From the NCBI GenBank assembly GCA_002491905.1, contig DKWV01000037.1:1-34668 (forward strand): a stretch of DNA of 34,668 bases, written 5' to 3'. A model generated the notes under the pieces. It was not told where the DNA came from. It searched no databases and worked only from the letters and a program-made list of their open reading frames with translations. The position numbers and the translations under genes were made by a program. Numbering within the stretch: position 1 is the stretch's first letter; every line of letters begins with the position of its first letter. Shown in pieces: positions 25,442 to 33,809 of the stretch. Origin of the DNA: Lachnospiraceae bacterium UBA7143 (GTDB lineage: Bacteria; Bacillota; Clostridia; Lachnospirales; Lachnospiraceae).

Positions 25442-25478
25442 AAGTCGGTTCCTGAAAACGATGGGAACCGACTTTTTT
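25442..25478 (+). terminator. Strong intrinsic terminator of the signalling operon
   Basis: AAGTCGGTTCC (25442-25452) pairs perfectly with GGAACCGACTT (25464-25474) over an 11-base loop and runs into six T. It ends the transcript that starts at about 19367. Confidence 0.93.
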
Positions 25479-25531
25479 GTCATTTTTAAGAAAGATAAAA
25501 AAAGTCTTAAATGTGGGGTAATATACTTGCC

Positions 25532-25561
25532 TTTTTCGGATAAATAGTTGTATCCTAAAAA
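25532..25561. promoter_or_regulatory. 30-bp inverted repeat, possible operator of the efflux operon
   Basis: TTTTTCGGATA (25532-25542) faces TATCCTAAAAA (25551-25561), 10 of 11 positions complementary, around an 8-base centre. It lies 35 bases before the adaptor ATG, in the expected promoter region. Dyads of this size suit TetR- or MarR-type repressors that control efflux pumps, but no such regulator gene is adjacent. A convincing -35/-10 pair was not found. Confidence 0.45.
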
Positions 25562-25596
25562 ACGGATATTGGGACAAAGAATTCGGAGGAGACAGG

Positions 25597-27429
25597 ATGA
25601 ACAGACAGTACATAAAATCCGGGAGCAGGGCAGTATCGGTTCTGCTTGCAGCGGCGTGTGTTTCCACATTGCTTGTGGGATGTGGAGATACGGCGGCAGA
25701 AGAAGAGGAGACCTTAAGCGAAGTGATACCCGTGGAGACGCAGATGCCTGTTGCGGGGACACTTACGCTGAAAAATGAGTTTGTGGGGACGGTCAGCCCG
25801 GAGGAGTCGGTATATGTGATCCCGATGGTGTCGGCGGAGGTGCTGAGCACAGATATCAATGTGGGCGATTCCGTGACGACAGGACAGGAGTTATGTAAAC
25901 TTGATACCGAGGCGGCGGAGCTGCAGCTTGCCAGCGCCCAGGCACAGTACAACAGCGCAGCGGCGGGGGTGCAGGCGGCCGAGGTGGGGTATGAGATCGC
26001 CCAGGCACAGTACGACAGTACGGTGGCGCAGATGGATGTGCAGAATGAGCAGACCCAGAGGCAGAAGGATCTGACGATGTACCAGATGCAGATGCAGATC
26101 GACGGGATCAGCGACGGGATTGACGATATCAATGAACAGATCGCGCAGCTGGATGAGGATAGAGAGGATGCCAAGGACCAGAGAGATGATCTGAACAGGG
26201 CCAGAGGTAGGGCGAATGAATATGTGAAACAGGCGCAGGCGGCGTATGATGCGGCGGCGGTTGCGTATGGCTATGAGCAGGCACAGAGAGAGTACCAGGC
26301 GGCGCTGGCTTTGGTTACAGGGATGGAATCCGGGCAAATTGAGCATGATGATACGGCACTGGCAGCAGCCAAGGCTGATTTGGAGACAAAGAGGGTTGCA
26401 TTGGAGGATATCAAAGAAAAACTGAAACCATATGAGGAAGCTGTGCAGGCAGCCCAGTCCGCTGCCTCCCAGACAAGCGCGGCCTACGAGCAGGCGAAGG
26501 CCGGCATCGAATCTATAGACGACGGAAAGGAAAAGCTGGAGGAGTCTCTCTCCGATACTTATAGAAGCAAAGAGCAGACCGAAACCGTGAAGAATCTGAC
26601 GGAGGCACAGCTGAATGTCAACACCCAGAAGGTGCAGGACATCGGTAAGCGGACGGCTGCCCTGGGCGTGGATTCCGCGGCGGCCCAGGTGAACAGCGCG
26701 AAGGTGGGCGCGGCAGGCGCCAAAGTGGGAATTGACAGCGCAGAGTACCAGCTCGACATGTACACGCTGACGGCGCCCATTGACGGCGTGATCGAGGCGG
26801 TAAATGTGAAGGAGCATGATTTTGCGTCCCCCCAGACGCCGGCTTTCGTGATTTCAAATAAAAATACGATGACGGTTACCTTCGGCGTGAGCGAGGGCAT
26901 CCGCGGTACGCTGCGGGTGGGGCAGAAAATCCAGGTAGATCGGAATGGAAAACTTTATGATGCGGTGATTACCGAGATCGGGAGCATGGTGGATCAGACC
27001 ACCGGCCTGTTTATGATTAAGTCCTGCGTGAGCACGCCGGATGACAGTCTGCTCACAGGCAGCAGCGTGAAGGTGACGGCGGAGACCTACAGTCAGGCAG
27101 ACGCCCTGTTGATTCCCTACGATGCAGTGTATTACGACGACAGTCAGCCCTATGTCTATGTGGCTCAGGACGGTGTGGCGAAGCGCAGGGACGTGGAGAC
27201 AGGTATCTTTGATATGGAGCTGATCACGGTACTCACGGGGCTTTCCACGGAGGATACGTTGATTACGAGCTGGTCCGCGAACCTCAGGGAAGGGGCGGAA
27301 GTGTCCGTTCGGATGACAGCGGAAGGTGATAAGGACAGTACAGAGACAGGAGCCGGGGATGAGGCGGACGATACGGTTCCAGCGGCTGAAGGTGAGGCAG
27401 ACAGCGCACAGGCAGCGGGCGAAGAGTAG
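25597..27429 (+). CDS. RND efflux periplasmic-adaptor-type lipoprotein (HlyD/MFP family)
   Basis: This 610-residue adaptor links an RND pump to its substrate path. It starts with a lipoprotein signal, lipobox LVGC with Cys29, so it should be anchored to the outer face of the cytoplasmic membrane. A biotinyl-lipoyl-like strand region (VSAEVLSTDINVGDSVTTGQ) is followed by a very long Ala/Gln-rich coiled coil (about residues 105-375). The fold then returns through LTAPIDGVIEAVNVKEHDF, and a beta-barrel and membrane-proximal region follow. The acidic C-terminal 40 residues are low complexity. At 610 residues it is longer than the usual 350-450, mainly because of the coil. GGAGGAG lies 5 bases before the ATG, and the stop overlaps the ribosome binding site of the permease. 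Confidence 0.92.
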   Translation: MNRQYIKSGSRAVSVLLAAACVSTLLVGCGDTAAEEEETLSEVIPVETQMPVAGTLTLKNEFVGTVSPEESVYVIPMVSAEVLSTDINVGDSVTTGQELCKLDTEAAELQLASAQAQYNSAAAGVQAAEVGYEIAQAQYDSTVAQMDVQNEQTQRQKDLTMYQMQMQIDGISDGIDDINEQIAQLDEDREDAKDQRDDLNRARGRANEYVKQAQAAYDAAAVAYGYEQAQREYQAALALVTGMESGQIEHDDTALAAAKADLETKRVALEDIKEKLKPYEEAVQAAQSAASQTSAAYEQAKAGIESIDDGKEKLEESLSDTYRSKEQTETVKNLTEAQLNVNTQKVQDIGKRTAALGVDSAAAQVNSAKVGAAGAKVGIDSAEYQLDMYTLTAPIDGVIEAVNVKEHDFASPQTPAFVISNKNTMTVTFGVSEGIRGTLRVGQKIQVDRNGKLYDAVITEIGSMVDQTTGLFMIKSCVSTPDDSLLTGSSVKVTAETYSQADALLIPYDAVYYDDSQPYVYVAQDGVAKRRDVETGIFDMELITVLTGLSTEDTLITSWSANLREGAEVSVRMTAEGDKDSTETGAGDEADDTVPAAEGEADSAQAAGEE

Positions 27430-27440
27430 GAGGCAGCGAT

Positions 27441-30400
27441 ATGGGTTTGACAAAATTAGCTCTTAAACGCCCTGTTTCAATGGCGCTTGTTGTTCTGGCT
27501 CTGGTGGTGTTCGGTATTTCTTCCGTAACAGGTTTCCAACTGGAGCTGACGCCGGATATGGAGCTGCCTATGCTTCTCGTCTATACGGTTTATCCGGGGG
27601 CGGACCCGGAAAGTGTGGAGGAGCTTGTAACGAAAGAGATAGAGGCGGCGGGTTCTGAGCAGAGCGGCGTATCTACCTATACTTCTCAGTCAGCGGAAAA
27701 TATGTCTATGGTTATGTTCCAGTATGATTATGGGACGGATCTGGACGACGCTTATATGGATTTAAAGACAGCGCTTGACGCAGCGAAGGCATCCATGCCG
27801 GATGACGTGCAGGAGCCGACCGTAATCGAGATGGCTATGGACCAGATGGAAACTATGGATATTTCGGTCACAGCGGTGGGTGACAGCGATGTGTTAAGCT
27901 ATGTGAATGATACTATGGTGCCAGAGCTGGAGACGATCTCCGGCGTGGCGGATGTTCAGGTATACGGCGGCCGGGAAAACTATATCCGCGTACTGCTCGA
28001 CTCGCAGGCTATGAAGGAGCACGGGGTAACCATGAGCGGAATCGCCCAGACCATTGGCGCGATGGACTTTACCGTGCCTGTCGGCAGCGTGAACCAGGGC
28101 TCTCAGGATATCGCGGTATCCAGCAGCGCGGATATCTCCGGGGTAGTACAGATTCAGAACATTCCCATTACTACATCCAGAGGGCAGGTGGTTCCGCTCT
28201 CGGAGCTTGCCCAGGTCAGCGAGAGCCAGAAAGCAGCCTCCAGTTTAAGCCGATATAATGGGCAGGATAATGTAACGATTGCCATTACGAAAAAGAAAAG
28301 CTACGGTACCGTGGATGTGACAAGAGACGTGGATCGGATGCTGGAGCAGCTGCAGGCGGACAATGATGTGGTCGTGATTGACACCATCTACAATGCCAGC
28401 GATATGATTATCTCTTCACTTTCCTCTGTGGGAAGTACGCTTGTGCTTGGTGTGCTGCTTTCCATGATGGTGCTGTTCCTTTTCTTCGGAGATTTCAGGG
28501 CCAGCCTGATTGTGGGAAGCGCCATGCCGATTTCGTTGTTTGCGACGATGATCGGTATGAATATGCTTGGTTTTACCTTCAACGTGGTAACTATGGGCGC
28601 GCTGGTAATCGCTATCGGTATGATGGTAGACAGCTCGATTGTGGTACTGGAGAGCTGTTTCCGTCTGAAGGATAAAACAGGAGAATACTATGATGCGGCG
28701 CTTAAGGGAACCGGGGTGGTAACGGCTTCGATCATTGCGTCCACGATCACCACAGTGGTCGTATATGCGCCCTTAAGTACGATGAAAGGCCTGTCCGGGC
28801 AGCTGTTTTCCCAGCTTGGTATGACGATTATCATGGCAATGCTGGCTTCGCTCATTATGGCTATGACGATTATCCCACTGCTTTTTAGAAAATTTAAGCC
28901 GGTGGAGAAAAAGGATCTGCCGATCAATAAGCTGCTGCGAAAGATTAATGCAGGGTACGACAAAGTGCTCCGCAAGATTCTGCCGAAGAAGGCGCTTGTA
29001 GTTGTGATATCCGTATTTCTCTTAATTGCGGCGTTTATGCTGGTGAGCCACATCCACACGGAGCTGATGCCCAGTATGGATGAGGGTGCCTTTGCCATCA
29101 CGGCAAGTTTCCGCTCCGGCACGAAGATGGAGCTGATTGAGGAGCAGACGAACTTTTTGGAAAAAATGGCCGAGGAGGATGAGAATGTAGACCATTATTC
29201 TTTCAGCGTTTCAGGAGATACGGCGACGCTGACAGGGTATCTTTCGGACGACTGCGAGCTGTCAACGGGACAGGTGATTGAGCGGTACACGAAGGAACTG
29301 GACGGAATGACCAACATGGATATCAGCATCAGCGCCACCGGGGCCAGCATGACCAGCATGATGGGCGGCGGGATTGAGATTGATCTGGAAGGGCGTGACC
29401 TGAATGATCTGAGAGCTACAGCCAGACAGGTGCAGGAGATGCTGCAGGGGATTCCGGGAGTTCTCCAGACTTCATCCAATCTGGCGGAGGCCTCCACGCA
29501 GGCGAAGATCATCATTGATCCTTTAAAGAGTATGGCTGTCGGACTTCCGCCGGTGCAGGTGGCGGGAGAGATGTACAATACCCTAAGCGGTATGAAAGCG
29601 GCTACGCTTAAGAGAAGCGGTGAAGAATACGAGGTGAGGGTGGAATATCCTGAGGGCGAGTATGAGGGGATGAACGATCTGTTAAACATGACTCTGCAGA
29701 CTGCCTACGGGACACAGATTCCGCTGTCGGAGATCGCGGCGGTGGAGTACCGGGATTCCCCGGTAACACTTATCCGTGTGGACGGCATCTATCAGGTGGC
29801 AGTGACGGCAAGCACCACGGAGGAGGCCAGATTTACGGCGCAGGATGCGGCAGATGCGGCGATGGATCAGATGGTGCTTCCCAGAGGCGTCTCCCGTGCG
29901 TCCAGTATGATGGATGAGATGATGATTGATGAGTTTAAAGCGATCATCACGGCTATTTTTGTGGCGATTTTCCTGATCTTTCTGGTAATGGCCATGCAGT
30001 TTGAGTCGCCCCGTTTTTCCCTGATGGTGATGATGAGTATTCCCTTTGCGCTGATCGGATCTTTCGGTCTGCTGTATGTGACAGGTTCTACCCTCAGTAT
30101 GGTATCTCTGATGGGCGTGCTGATGTTAGTCGGTATTGTGGTAAATAACGGTATCCTCTATGTGGACACGGCAAACAGACTGCGGGAGGAAATGCCGCTG
30201 GAGGAGGCGCTGATCCAGAGCGGGCAGCTTAGGCTGCGGCCGATTCTGATGACTACGCTGACGACGATTTTATCTATGGTTCCCTTGTCTCTCGGAATCG
30301 GAGAAGGCTCTGTCATGATGGAAGGTATGGCCATGATCATCATTGGCGGTCTGATTGCTTCCACTTTGTTGATCCTGTTGTTGATGCCTACTTTCTATCT

Positions 30401-30521
30401 GATTATAGATAAGCGGAGCAGAAAAGAGAAGAGAATGGATAAGAAGGAAGCAAGGCGGATCAGGAAAGAGGAGAAGCGGGCGGAAAAGAGCGCGAAAAAG
30501 CAAAAAGATAAGGAAGAGTAA
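27441..30521 (+). CDS. RND-family efflux permease (HAE1/AcrB-like)
   Basis: This 1026-residue pump has the classic two-fold RND layout. A first helix (about residues 13-32) is followed by a large outer loop, then a bundle of helices (about 330-490). A second loop and a second helix bundle (about 835-985) follow. The proton-relay helix reads GMMVDSSIVVLE with D397, so it keeps one of the two adjacent Asp residues of AcrB. Substrates could be drugs, bile compounds or lipids; the sequence does not tell. The C-terminal 40 residues are a highly basic Lys/Arg/Glu tail of unknown role. GGAGG overlaps the adaptor stop, 7 bases upstream, so translation is coupled. No TolC-like partner is expected in a Gram-positive cell. 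Confidence 0.95.
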   Translation: MGLTKLALKRPVSMALVVLALVVFGISSVTGFQLELTPDMELPMLLVYTVYPGADPESVEELVTKEIEAAGSEQSGVSTYTSQSAENMSMVMFQYDYGTDLDDAYMDLKTALDAAKASMPDDVQEPTVIEMAMDQMETMDISVTAVGDSDVLSYVNDTMVPELETISGVADVQVYGGRENYIRVLLDSQAMKEHGVTMSGIAQTIGAMDFTVPVGSVNQGSQDIAVSSSADISGVVQIQNIPITTSRGQVVPLSELAQVSESQKAASSLSRYNGQDNVTIAITKKKSYGTVDVTRDVDRMLEQLQADNDVVVIDTIYNASDMIISSLSSVGSTLVLGVLLSMMVLFLFFGDFRASLIVGSAMPISLFATMIGMNMLGFTFNVVTMGALVIAIGMMVDSSIVVLESCFRLKDKTGEYYDAALKGTGVVTASIIASTITTVVVYAPLSTMKGLSGQLFSQLGMTIIMAMLASLIMAMTIIPLLFRKFKPVEKKDLPINKLLRKINAGYDKVLRKILPKKALVVVISVFLLIAAFMLVSHIHTELMPSMDEGAFAITASFRSGTKMELIEEQTNFLEKMAEEDENVDHYSFSVSGDTATLTGYLSDDCELSTGQVIERYTKELDGMTNMDISISATGASMTSMMGGGIEIDLEGRDLNDLRATARQVQEMLQGIPGVLQTSSNLAEASTQAKIIIDPLKSMAVGLPPVQVAGEMYNTLSGMKAATLKRSGEEYEVRVEYPEGEYEGMNDLLNMTLQTAYGTQIPLSEIAAVEYRDSPVTLIRVDGIYQVAVTASTTEEARFTAQDAADAAMDQMVLPRGVSRASSMMDEMMIDEFKAIITAIFVAIFLIFLVMAMQFESPRFSLMVMMSIPFALIGSFGLLYVTGSTLSMVSLMGVLMLVGIVVNNGILYVDTANRLREEMPLEEALIQSGQLRLRPILMTTLTTILSMVPLSLGIGEGSVMMEGMAMIIIGGLIASTLLILLLMPTFYLIIDKRSRKEKRMDKKEARRIRKEEKRAEKSAKKQKDKEE

Positions 30522-30551
30522 GAACGTTTGAAATAAGGAGCAGAGAAACGG

Positions 30552-30590
30552 CCGGTTTCGGATCAGATTATTTGATCTGAAACCGGTCTT
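30552..30590. terminator. Bidirectional terminator between convergent genes
   Basis: CCGGTTTC-G-GATCA pairs with TGATC-T-GAAACCGG (30552-30586), 13 pairs with one mismatch. The right arm lies inside the last codons of the minus-strand cyclase gene. On the + strand TCTTT follows, and on the minus strand a short T-containing stretch, so it probably serves both directions. Confidence 0.7.
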
Positions 30591-31986
30591 TCCCGTTCCA
30601 TTTCGCTTCATAGAGCGCCTTGTCGGCGTTCTGATAGAGCAGTTCATAAGTGTCGCTGTTGGCGGCAAGACCGGCGCCGATGCTGGTTGAGAGCTTCTGG
30701 TCGGGATACTTGCCGTCAAAGTTCTGGTGGACAAGGGATATAAATTTCTTTAACATGCCCTCTGTCTCTGATGGGATAATGTCCCGTCCTACAAATACGG
30801 CGAATTCATCGCCGCCCAGACGCCCTACAATATCTTTGTTGCGGTTGAAATAATTTTCCAGGAGGGCGGAAAATTCGCGCAAAACCTGATCGCCTACGGG
30901 GTGTCCGAGCTGGTCGTTAATCAGCTTGAAATTGTCCATGTCCATAATCATTAAAACACCCTGTTTCGGCCGGTCAGCCAGAGAGACCCGCACAAGTTCC
31001 TCGAAACCTTCCCGGTTGAGAAGCTTGGTAAGAGGATCCATCCTGGCCTTTGTACGGATCGTGCTCATCTCCTTGGAAAATAGAGATGTCAGGAGGAAGA
31101 GAAGAACAGAAGCGATAACAGCAATTAGCATCATGGGAAACTCAATCCGCCATAGCCCTTTTAACACTTCGTTGCGGTTCATGCAGGTAACAAAATACCA
31201 GCCTGTGTCCGGGATAGTACTAATATTAACCAAATATAAGCTCTCGTCTCCAAGAATGTCGTGCTGCCCGGTTTTTCCGGCGTCTAACAGCCTGCTCACA
31301 TTCTGGTAAAGCATGGATTCGTGTTCAGCGGACAAAGTTGTGCCGATCATGGAGGCATCAGAGTCTGCTATAATCAGCCTGCTGTCCCGTGTGACAAAAA
31401 AAGCATGTTCGATTTTATCAGAGGCGATCTCGGCGGACAGCCGGGAGGCATAGTCCAGATAAACGTCCGCAGACAGCACTGTCACTGCCGGGCCGGTCTT
31501 TAATCGGCTGCTGATGCTTACGCAGGTGCCGCCGGTCATGGCGTCTACATAAGGCTCACCGAAGGCAAAACGGTCGTGTTTCAGGCCTTCTTTATACCAG
31601 TCCCGCTCTGTCACGACGAAATCCTCGTCAGGAATCCAGCCCGAGGCATCAAAATAATTGCCCTGATCGTCTCCCAGATACAGGCCAAAAGGATAAGCCT
31701 CATGCGAATCTACACTGGTGTACATCAGTTCATAGGTGGCTTCATTCTGCAGTCCCAGCTTTTCAATCATATCCTTGTAGATGGTTGCTTCACTCAAAAC
31801 AGATTTTGCCCAGGCGCTGATCTCTTCTGCATAGTATTGGGATTCCAGAGTCAGCTTTTCTCTGGAAAGGGTCAGTATTTCCTGTCTGACCAGCATAAAG
31901 TAGACAATGATCATCACCAAAACGATAGGAACTATGGTACAGACCAGCTTGATATTCGTCCAGATATAATGGTGTTTTGCTTTCAA
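30568..31986 (-). CDS. Membrane diguanylate cyclase with dCache sensor and GGDEF domain
   Basis: This enzyme makes the second messenger cyclic di-GMP from two GTP. With the start chosen here it has 472 residues. A membrane helix at about residues 12-32 is followed by an extracellular dCache-type domain with a VTERDWYKEGL motif, and a second helix at about 283-305. The GGDEF domain carries an intact GGDEF active site at 391-395. RNKD at 382-385 is a correctly spaced RxxD inhibitory site, so product inhibition is expected. I chose the TTG at 31986 because GGGAGG lies 9 bases upstream on the minus strand. A TTG at 32037 would add 17 residues but lacks a ribosome binding site. It is the only confident minus-strand gene here and is divergent from the kinase at 32156. 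Confidence 0.92.
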   Translation of the reverse strand: MKAKHHYIWTNIKLVCTIVPIVLVMIIVYFMLVRQEILTLSREKLTLESQYYAEEISAWAKSVLSEATIYKDMIEKLGLQNEATYELMYTSVDSHEAYPFGLYLGDDQGNYFDASGWIPDEDFVVTERDWYKEGLKHDRFAFGEPYVDAMTGGTCVSISSRLKTGPAVTVLSADVYLDYASRLSAEIASDKIEHAFFVTRDSRLIIADSDASMIGTTLSAEHESMLYQNVSRLLDAGKTGQHDILGDESLYLVNISTIPDTGWYFVTCMNRNEVLKGLWRIEFPMMLIAVIASVLLFLLTSLFSKEMSTIRTKARMDPLTKLLNREGFEELVRVSLADRPKQGVLMIMDMDNFKLINDQLGHPVGDQVLREFSALLENYFNRNKDIVGRLGGDEFAVFVGRDIIPSETEGMLKKFISLVHQNFDGKYPDQKLSTSIGAGLAANSDTYELLYQNADKALYEAKWNGKDRFQIK

Positions 31987-32048
31987 GATAAGACGCCTCC
32001 CGGGGAAACGATAGGGGTACTCGGTTTCCCGCAACAATACTTACCATA

Positions 32049-32076
32049 ATTTTATCATATGCATCCGGAAAGTCAA
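32049..32076 (-). promoter_or_regulatory. Probable promoter of the diguanylate cyclase
   Basis: On the minus strand TTGACT (32076-32071) and TAAAAT (32054-32049) are separated by 16 bases. This directs transcription leftwards into the cyclase gene with a short leader. Confidence 0.6.
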
Positions 32077-32087
32077 GGCAGGCTCTA

Positions 32088-32116
32088 TTGACAAAAGGGG
32101 AACGGAATGCTAACGT
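32088..32116 (+). promoter_or_regulatory. Possible promoter of the membrane histidine kinase
   Basis: A perfect -35 TTGACA at 32088-32093 is followed after 17 bases by TAACGT, a poor -10. A weak -10 with a good -35 suggests the promoter may need an activator. It lies back to back with the cyclase promoter, 11 bases apart. Confidence 0.45.
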
Positions 32117-32155
32117 GTTACCAGTCCCACTTTGTTTACGGGAAAGGATACCGAT

Positions 32156-33619
32156 ATGAAATATTCCATGAAGAGGCAGTTCGCTTTTATTTTTATAACG
32201 CTGATTACCGGCACAATTCTTATGTGCCTGATCCTCAATTCAACCCTTCTTGGCAGCTATTATCTTAATAAGAAGAAGAACGCGCTGGTGAGTGCCTATT
32301 ACAGCATCAACCAGGCGTCAAACGAGGGCGATATTACCAGCGAGGAATACGATATTGAACTGAAAAAAATCTGCGAGAAGTACAACATTCAGGTGCTGGT
32401 GGCGGACGGTGAGTCGGAAGCTGTCAAATATTCCATGAATGATCCCAAGACAGTGCTGAAACAGCTCTTTGACAACATTTTTCTCGGTGTGGATGAGGAC
32501 AGACTTTTATTAAATACCGTAAATTACAAAATGCAGGTGGTCAGGGACTATAAAACCCAGACGGAATATATTGAGATGTGGGGAATGCTTGACAACGGCT
32601 ATCTTTTTATGCTGCGCAGCGCCCTGGAAGGAATCAGGGAAAGCGTGTCTATCTCCAATCATTTTCTGGCATATGTGGGCTCGGCGGCCATTCTGGTCAG
32701 CGTACTTCTGGTGATCTGGCTCTCAAACCGTGTCACAAAACCGATTATGGAGCTGGCCAAGATTTCGGAACGGATGAAGGATCTGGATTTTGAGGCTAAG
32801 TATACGGGAAATGACAAGACGGAAATTGCCATACTGGGCAATAATATCAATGAGCTGTCGGAGGCTTTGGAGAAGACAATTTCCGAGCTGCGGACAGCCA
32901 ACAATGAGCTCTTGAAGGATATAGAGAGAAAAGACCGTGTGGACGAGAGGAGAAGGGAGTTCCTCTCAAACGTCTCCCATGAACTCAAGACGCCGATCGC
33001 GCTGATTCAGGGCTACGCCGAGGGATTGAAGGAGGGGATCAACGAGGACGCCGAAAGCAGGGAATTCTACTGCGACGTTATTATGGATGAGGCGGCCAAA
33101 ATGAATGCGATGGTGAAGAATCTCCTCACTCTCAACCAGCTGGAGGCCGGAAATGAAATTATTAATATGGAACGTTTTGACGTGACGGCCCTGGTAAAAA
33201 ATTACATTGCCTCCGCAGATATTTTAATCCGGCAGAAGGGAATATCTGTCCGCATGGACGATTATGATCCGATTTATGTCTGGGGTGATGAGTTCCGGGT
33301 GGAGGAGGTGTTTATGAACTATTTTACCAACGCCATCAACTACGCCGGAGACGAGAAAATCATAGATGTCAAGATACGCAGGGCTGACGGTGCGGTGCGG
33401 GTGTCGGTGTTTAACACCGGGAGCCCTATTCCGGAAGAGAGCGTGACGCATTTGTGGGAGAAATTTTATAAGGTAGATAAAGCCAGAACCAGAGAGTATG
33501 GAGGCAGCGGGATCGGTCTTTCTATCGTGAAGGCGATTATGGAATCCATGAATCAGGAGTACGGTGTGACCAACTACGATAATGGCGTGGAATTCTGGTT
33601 CCAGCTGGATATGGCATAA
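32156..33619 (+). CDS. Membrane sensor histidine kinase
   Basis: This 487-residue kinase has membrane helices at about residues 9-29 and 170-190 enclosing an outer sensor region of about 140 residues without a domain I recognise. A HAMP domain, a short coiled coil, HisKA with SNVSHELKTPIALIQGY (H275), and HATPase_c (NYFTNAINYAG, then GGSGIGLSIVKAIM) follow. The layout is that of OmpR-partner kinases. No response regulator lies beside it; the nearest OmpR regulator in the window is 10 kb upstream and has its own kinase. The partner may therefore be outside the window or unlinked. I chose ATG 32156, with AAAGGA 7 bases upstream, over an upstream TTG at 32132. Confidence 0.93.
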   Translation: MKYSMKRQFAFIFITLITGTILMCLILNSTLLGSYYLNKKKNALVSAYYSINQASNEGDITSEEYDIELKKICEKYNIQVLVADGESEAVKYSMNDPKTVLKQLFDNIFLGVDEDRLLLNTVNYKMQVVRDYKTQTEYIEMWGMLDNGYLFMLRSALEGIRESVSISNHFLAYVGSAAILVSVLLVIWLSNRVTKPIMELAKISERMKDLDFEAKYTGNDKTEIAILGNNINELSEALEKTISELRTANNELLKDIERKDRVDERRREFLSNVSHELKTPIALIQGYAEGLKEGINEDAESREFYCDVIMDEAAKMNAMVKNLLTLNQLEAGNEIINMERFDVTALVKNYIASADILIRQKGISVRMDDYDPIYVWGDEFRVEEVFMNYFTNAINYAGDEKIIDVKIRRADGAVRVSVFNTGSPIPEESVTHLWEKFYKVDKARTREYGGSGIGLSIVKAIMESMNQEYGVTNYDNGVEFWFQLDMA

Positions 33620-33685
33620 CAGTTTGGACAGACCGAATCTGACCGCCAAATGCTTGGGAACCGGGTATATCAGTCAGGTTTTGAC

Positions 33686-33714
33686 TTGTAAGAATAAAAA
33701 TTGTGGGGTATAAT
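33686..33714 (+). promoter_or_regulatory. Probable promoter of the lipoprotein gene
   Basis: TTGTAA at 33686-33691 and a perfect TATAAT at 33709-33714 are 17 bases apart. Transcription would start near 33721, giving a leader of about 90 bases. Bases 33620-33685 show no clear terminator for the kinase gene. Confidence 0.6.
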
Positions 33715-33745
33715 GTAATAACCGCAGGCGTTCGATGGAATCGGA

Positions 33746-33781
33746 CATAAAGTGCGAAGCACGAGTTCGCGGGCTTTAATG
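33746..33781 (+). promoter_or_regulatory. Leader hairpin upstream of the lipoprotein gene
   Basis: CAT-AAAG-GCGAA on the left pairs with TTCGC-CTTT-ATG on the right with small bulges, over a 7-base loop. An alternative small stem, GTGC-gaa-GCAC, competes for the same bases. It could be a leader RNA structure or a copy of a dispersed palindromic repeat; one window cannot separate these. Confidence 0.4.
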
Positions 33782-33809
33782 TATAATATTTGGATAGGGA
33801 GATACGGAT

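Noticed and set aside
25500..25560. Candidate -10 elements (TAATAT near 25519, GTATCC near 25550) for the efflux operon
   Set aside because: None has a credible -35 at proper spacing, so only the inverted repeat is reported.
18335..33643. CAGACCGAATCTGAC shared by the end of rnr (18335-18349) and the region after the kinase gene (33629-33643)
   Set aside because: A single 15-base match is about what chance allows over all pairs in a window this size, and the two contexts have nothing else in common.
33782..33787. A second perfect TATAAT close to the lipoprotein start
   Set aside because: No -35-like hexamer lies 16-18 bases upstream, and a complete promoter exists at 33686-33714.
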